This document shows positions 61,101-64,000 of a DNA stretch of 64,000 nucleotides, piece after piece. A program made the translations under genes and the position numbers. The notes beneath the pieces were generated by a model, which was not told the DNA's origin, ran no database searches, and saw nothing but the letters and a program-made list of their open reading frames with translations. Every line of letters begins with the position of its first letter. The first letter of the stretch is position 1. The DNA is taken from assembly GCF_000711225.1 (NCBI RefSeq), contig NZ_JOMG01000002.1, positions 384,501 to 448,500 on the forward strand, read 5' to 3'. This DNA comes from Pelobacter seleniigenes DSM 18267. GTDB lineage: Bacteria; Desulfobacterota; Desulfuromonadia; Desulfuromonadales; Geopsychrobacteraceae.

Positions 61101-61248
61101 CCAAGGGGTAGGTGTTGGTGTCAGCAACTGCAGCCAGAACCTTGTTGCACCAACCCAGTTTGTCTCCCAAAAAAGCGCCACCGCCGGCAATAACCGCTCC
61201 TTTCATGATCGAGCGCCTGGATATTTTTTTATCGAATAGTTCTTTCAT
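58111..61248 (-). CDS. Molybdopterin oxidoreductase, catalytic subunit (TtrA/SrdA/ArrA-like)
   Basis: Exported molybdoenzyme of 1045 residues. A twin-arginine signal ([19 protein letters not shown]) is at residues 10-28. The [4Fe-4S] cluster uses Cys60-x2-Cys63-x3-Cys67...Cys112 ([12 protein letters not shown] and KICPKGQAG). The likely molybdenum ligand is Cys267 in [17 protein letters not shown]. Later blocks bind the bis-MGD cofactor ([30 protein letters not shown] and SICVCW-like [14 protein letters not shown] near the end). The length (about 1020 in tetrathionate reductase TtrA) and gene order B-C-A, as in ttrBCA or srdBCA, suggest tetrathionate, selenate or a related oxyanion. The substrate cannot be read from sequence. 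Confidence 0.85.
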   Translation of the reverse strand: [1045 protein letters not shown]

Positions 61249-61291
61249 TCGTTTCTCCTCTGCAGATTTTATATGGCAATCGTGAATGAAG

Positions 61292-62341
61292 TTAGTTTTC
61301 TTGGGCTTGTTTCTTCGATTGCACAGTCCAGATCAACACCAACAATCCAGCAGCCACAAATCCGATCGTTACACCGATTTCCAGCAAGGATGGCACATAG
61401 TGGGTTGTCAGGCCGGGTCCACTGAATGCGGCTGGAAGCTCAGCAAACTGCGCCAAAGCGAAGGCGCTGGTCACAAATTCATATTTCGCAGCAAACAAAC
61501 CAACTATTGTTGACAACGCGGCAAACTTGATAAGGGAGGAGGAAAGTTTCTTTTGTGAGAGCATAAAAAGTGGCAACAAAACAGCCAACACAATGAATAT
61601 CCAGAACATGGGAGAGGCTAAAGCTCCACTGGCCGATGCACTCATTGCCGGGGTTGAGGAATACCATTCCACAGTAAACTTGCCGAGTTCCATAATATCA
61701 ACGATCAAAAGGTGCGCCAGCAGCATTGTGCGCACATACTCACGCTCACCTGCTCCCAGAAGAGCCAGTACGCAATAACCGAGTGCGACCGCAGTCGCAA
61801 AAAACAACGGGATCGTCATTGCCGAGTTCCAGACCGGATGGGCAATGACGGTGCCAAAGTGGAGGGCTTCAAAAATCGTGAAAAGCCCGGCAAAAAGAAG
61901 AGAAAGTCTGCCGAGCATGCGGGTATCGGTTCCTGCTTTATCTTTTTTGAGCAGCAAAAATGAAACGATCAGGAACAGGACATAGCTCCAGACTGCCCAT
62001 GGCAGGAAGGCCTTAAAATTGGGAGTAAAAAGAACCATGATCCCGCGAAACGGATGTCCCAGGTCCATCCCGATAATCGGGAGCGCCGTAATCAGGCTGA
62101 TAATTGCCAGCCACAGTGCTGGCCTTGCAGAGGCCTTGTAACCTTCACGACCGAAAGCATAGTACATGTTAGCCACCAGGGCCGACCCTGCCGACAAGGT
62201 AATCAGAAATCCATAGGAGGCAACCCAGAGTCCCCATGGCACATAACTTCCGTAACCGACTGAATTATCCCCCCAGATAACTATTTTGCCGATGGCGAGA
62301 GCGCCGCCTCCCAGAGCCAATAATGCTAAAACTATCTTCAT
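61292..62341 (-). CDS. NrfD/PsrC-type membrane quinol subunit
   Basis: Integral membrane protein of 349 residues with about nine helices. It opens with IWGDNSVGYGSYVPWGLWVASYGFLITLSAGSALVANMYYAFGREGYK, then DLGHPFRGIMVLFTPNF near 95, which is typical of NrfD family quinol oxidases. It should anchor the iron-sulfur and molybdenum subunits and draw electrons from menaquinol. It lies 14 bases after the Fe-S gene and 43 before the catalytic gene. Confidence 0.92.
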   Translation of the reverse strand: MKIVLALLALGGGALAIGKIVIWGDNSVGYGSYVPWGLWVASYGFLITLSAGSALVANMYYAFGREGYKASARPALWLAIISLITALPIIGMDLGHPFRGIMVLFTPNFKAFLPWAVWSYVLFLIVSFLLLKKDKAGTDTRMLGRLSLLFAGLFTIFEALHFGTVIAHPVWNSAMTIPLFFATAVALGYCVLALLGAGEREYVRTMLLAHLLIVDIMELGKFTVEWYSSTPAMSASASGALASPMFWIFIVLAVLLPLFMLSQKKLSSSLIKFAALSTIVGLFAAKYEFVTSAFALAQFAELPAAFSGPGLTTHYVPSLLEIGVTIGFVAAGLLVLIWTVQSKKQAQEN

Positions 62342-62355
62342 AACTACCCCCTTTA

Positions 62356-63072
62356 TCAGGCCAGATAATAGACTTTAGGATGAGTCCCCAGCTCACTCTT
62401 CAGGATCTCGACGCTTCTCCCCCGGAGCACACGGCTGACCAGCGCATCAGGGTTATTCAGATCTCCAAAGTAGGTAGCGCGTCCCAGGCAAGTGCTAACG
62501 CACAACGGCAGCAGGCCTTCCTCTATACGATTCGTGCAGAAATGGCATTTATGGGCGTTCCCCATCGGTGAAGCCCCTTTTTCTTTACGGTTCCAGCTTT
62601 TGTTGTATTCGTATGTCTCTGCTGCTTCATACTCTTGCCGCTGAGGCGTGTTGTCTGTGTAATATTTTCCGAGGTCGGTCGTTCGCGCGCCATAAGGACA
62701 ATTGACAATGCAGGAACGACAGCCGATGCATTTGTGGTAATCAATGGCAACAATCCCGTCTTGGCGTTTGAAGGTTGCATTTACCGGACATGGTTTGATG
62801 CAAGGAGGATTGTCGCATTGCATGCAGGGACGGGGGGTAAATTCACGGGTCACGTTAGGGAACTTGCCGATTTCCTCTTCCATGACAGGGCGGTAGACAA
62901 CCCCAGGTGGGAGTTTGTATTCCGCAACACAAGCAACTGTGCAGGCAAAGCATCCCGAACATTTTTTCTTGTCGATGACCATGCCCCATCTCCGCGCACT
63001 TCGTGGGCGCTTCAATGCTTTGGCCAAGTCATCCGACATTGTGACAACCGGGTCTTCCATCTTTGGATTCAT
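62356..63072 (-). CDS. Ferredoxin-type electron transfer subunit (TtrB/DmsB-like)
   Basis: Protein of 238 residues with four [4Fe-4S] clusters. The motifs are KKCSGCFACTVACVAEY near 37, RPCMQCDNPPCIKPCPVNATF near 80, YHKCIGCRSCIVNCPYGAR near 112 and HKCHFCTNRIEEGLLPLCVSTCLGRA near 172. No signal peptide, so it is exported bound to the Tat-dependent catalytic subunit. ATG 63072 has AGGAGG six bases upstream and is preferred over the longer frame. First gene after the sigma-54 promoter. Confidence 0.93.
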   Translation of the reverse strand: MNPKMEDPVVTMSDDLAKALKRPRSARRWGMVIDKKKCSGCFACTVACVAEYKLPPGVVYRPVMEEEIGKFPNVTREFTPRPCMQCDNPPCIKPCPVNATFKRQDGIVAIDYHKCIGCRSCIVNCPYGARTTDLGKYYTDNTPQRQEYEAAETYEYNKSWNRKEKGASPMGNAHKCHFCTNRIEEGLLPLCVSTCLGRATYFGDLNNPDALVSRVLRGRSVEILKSELGTHPKVYYLA

Positions 63073-63121
63073 CAAGTCCTCCTTTACGTAGGTTGGCGCA
63101 TATTGCTCTAGAGCGTCTAAG

Positions 63122-63137
63122 AGCAATAAGTTTGCCA
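63122..63137 (-). promoter_or_regulatory. Sigma-54 promoter of the molybdoenzyme operon
   Basis: Leftward the sequence is TGGCAAACTTATTGCT, matching TGGCAC-N5-TTGCT with one change. The start would lie near 63111, 30-odd bases before the ribosome site of the first gene. The adjacent activator gene and tandem dyads upstream support it. Confidence 0.85.
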
Positions 63138-63188
63138 AGCAGAAAAGACTTGAATCAGCGGAGGTTCGATATAGAAAAGCAGGGAGAC

Positions 63189-63229
63189 TGTATAGTTGCT
63201 ATACAATAACCTGTATGCTCGCTATACAG
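63189..63229. promoter_or_regulatory. Tandem dyads, probable activator binding sites
   Basis: TGTATAGTTGCTATACA (63189-63205) is a perfect dyad with 7-bp arms. CTGTATGCTCGCTATACAG (63211-63229) is a near copy. Their centres are 23 bp, about two turns, apart and about 65-95 bp upstream of the sigma-54 promoter, as expected for an enhancer-binding protein. Confidence 0.75.
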
Positions 63230-63265
63230 ATCGTTTGAGAGAAGGTGTGTGGGTGAGGCTGTGTT

Positions 63266-64000
63266 CTAACAGGAGTATAATTCCATTTTTTTTCTTAAGG
63301 TCACCCTGTTGATGCCAAGAAGTTTAGCTGCCTTGACCTGGTTTCCTCCGGAAAGGGCTAGAGCCTTTTTTATCAAGACACACTCAACCTTGGAAATGAC
63401 TTGATGAAATGGAGAATCGTCGCCTTCCAGGAACGATTCATCGATCAGGGCGCTGATAGAGTATCTTTCACTTTTTTCAACGGAAACCGAAATATCCAAC
63501 TGGCAATTGTCTGCTGTGACAGTGGCGGAACGGGCCAAAACAATTGCCCGGCGAAGAACATTCTGCAACTCACGAACATTGCCCGGCCAATAGTAGTCGT
63601 GAAGTTTGTTGAGTGCCTCAGGGGTAATGTCGGTGACTGGGGGAGTGATTGCCTGACCAAAGCGGGAGAGAAAATATTTTGCCAGCAAAGGGATATCTTC
63701 CCGCCGGTCACGCAACGCAGGGATGTGGATAGGAAAGACGTTCAGGCGGTGGTAAAGGTCTCGTCGAAATTCACCGTTATCCACCATTTCCAGTAAGTCG
63801 CGGTTCGTTGCAGCAATGACTCTGGCATTTGTATAGAGCGTAGCTTTTCCGCCCAAGCGCTCGAATGAGCCATCTTGAAGGACTCTCAATACTTTGGCCT
63901 GCATAGGTGCCGGCAAATCGCCTATTTCATCAAGAAAAATGGTTCCATCCTGACACTGCTCAAAGCGGCCGACACGCTGTTTGACTGCGCCGGTAAATGC
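63266..64000 (-). CDS. Sigma-54-dependent activator, N-terminal part outside the window
   Basis: C-terminal 244 residues of an enhancer-binding protein; the frame is open to base 64000. The last visible residues upstream are AFTGAVKQRVGRFEQ, the end of the GAFTGA loop, so the ATPase is cut inside. Walker B GTIFLDEIGDLPAPM follows, then the arginine region FRRDLYHRLNVFPIHIPALRDRREDIPLLAKYF, and a Fis HTH at the end (GGNQVKAAKLLGINRVTLRKKMELY). The sensor domain is not visible. It precedes the molybdoenzyme operon on the same strand, so it is the likely regulator of that operon's promoter. Confidence 0.93.
   Translation of the reverse strand, partial: AFTGAVKQRVGRFEQCQDGTIFLDEIGDLPAPMQAKVLRVLQDGSFERLGGKATLYTNARVIAATNRDLLEMVDNGEFRRDLYHRLNVFPIHIPALRDRREDIPLLAKYFLSRFGQAITPPVTDITPEALNKLHDYYWPGNVRELQNVLRRAIVLARSATVTADNCQLDISVSVEKSERYSISALIDESFLEGDDSPFHQVISKVECVLIKKALALSGGNQVKAAKLLGINRVTLRKKMELYSC

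Noticed and set aside
63092-63107. TTGGCGCATATTGCTC on the + strand as a sigma-54 promoter
   Set aside because: The GG to GC distance is 8 bases instead of 10, and it points away from the operon; the site at 63122-63137 has correct spacing and direction.

Overview
The window looks like a chromosomal segment of an anaerobic or facultative deltaproteobacterium of the Desulfuromonadales/Pelobacter/Geobacter kind. This is inferred from gene content and not proven: a complete short-chain fatty acid oxidation operon, a fused NfnAB-type transhydrogenase, acetate kinase, a membrane-bound molybdoenzyme of the tetrathionate/selenate/arsenate reductase type, sigma-54 activators next to the operons they probably control, and EfpL in place of a standard EF-P. 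I see no rRNA, tRNA, CRISPR array or intact transposase.

Layout. 1-5.6 kb: the 3' part of an HMG-CoA lyase gene, then aceE and a short E2 acetyltransferase gene without a lipoyl domain, facing a GntR/FCD regulator. 5.8-12.5 kb: stress and housekeeping genes (Spy-like protein, gamma-glutamylcyclotransferase, acetyltransferase, GIDE-like membrane protein with LemA, a J-domain protein, a hotdog thioesterase, efpL). 12.5-21 kb: an accessory stretch with hipBA, an ankyrin-repeat cluster of unknown function, Nudix, ChaN and PMP3/YqaE genes, and five copies of a palindromic dispersed repeat built from GGGACTGTCCC units. 21-31.5 kb: YaiI, a hybrid sensor kinase, a DUF362 protein, a choice-of-anchor-I lipoprotein, fused NfnAB and acetate kinase.

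31.5-32.7 kb is a gene-free block holding a MITE-like element and two copies of another palindromic repeat. 32.7-44.5 kb is a ten-gene leftward operon for oxidation of butyrate or a related acid (membrane protein, GntP permease, CoA-transferase, MaoC hydratase, crotonase, Hbd, Bcd, EtfB, EtfA, thiolase). A near-perfect sigma-54 promoter precedes it, and a divergent PAS-AAA-Fis activator lies upstream. 44.5-52 kb: an alpha/beta hydrolase; ilvB behind a Val/Leu-rich leader peptide and attenuator; then LtrA, isochorismatase, FMN reductase, pirin and MarR genes, with two identical 19-bp boxes in front of marR and pirin. 52-58 kb: a radical SAM protein, a PQQ-type sugar dehydrogenase and CPD photolyase. 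A duplicated 5' end of the photolyase gene brackets an AT-rich two-gene nucleotidyltransferase module, which is the best candidate for an undescribed toxin-antitoxin or defence-type unit. 58-64 kb: a B-C-A ordered molybdoenzyme operon with its own sigma-54 promoter and tandem dyads, and the truncated gene of its probable activator at the window edge.

How the genes fit together. The CoA-transferase activates the acid, Bcd/EtfAB, crotonase, Hbd and thiolase convert it to acetyl-CoA, and acetate kinase can yield ATP from acetyl phosphate. NfnAB balances NADH, NADPH and ferredoxin, and the NrfD-linked molybdoenzyme is a possible terminal reductase. Several short genes were read directly from the sequence: the 18-residue ilv leader, the 52-residue YqaE protein and a 61-residue membrane protein.
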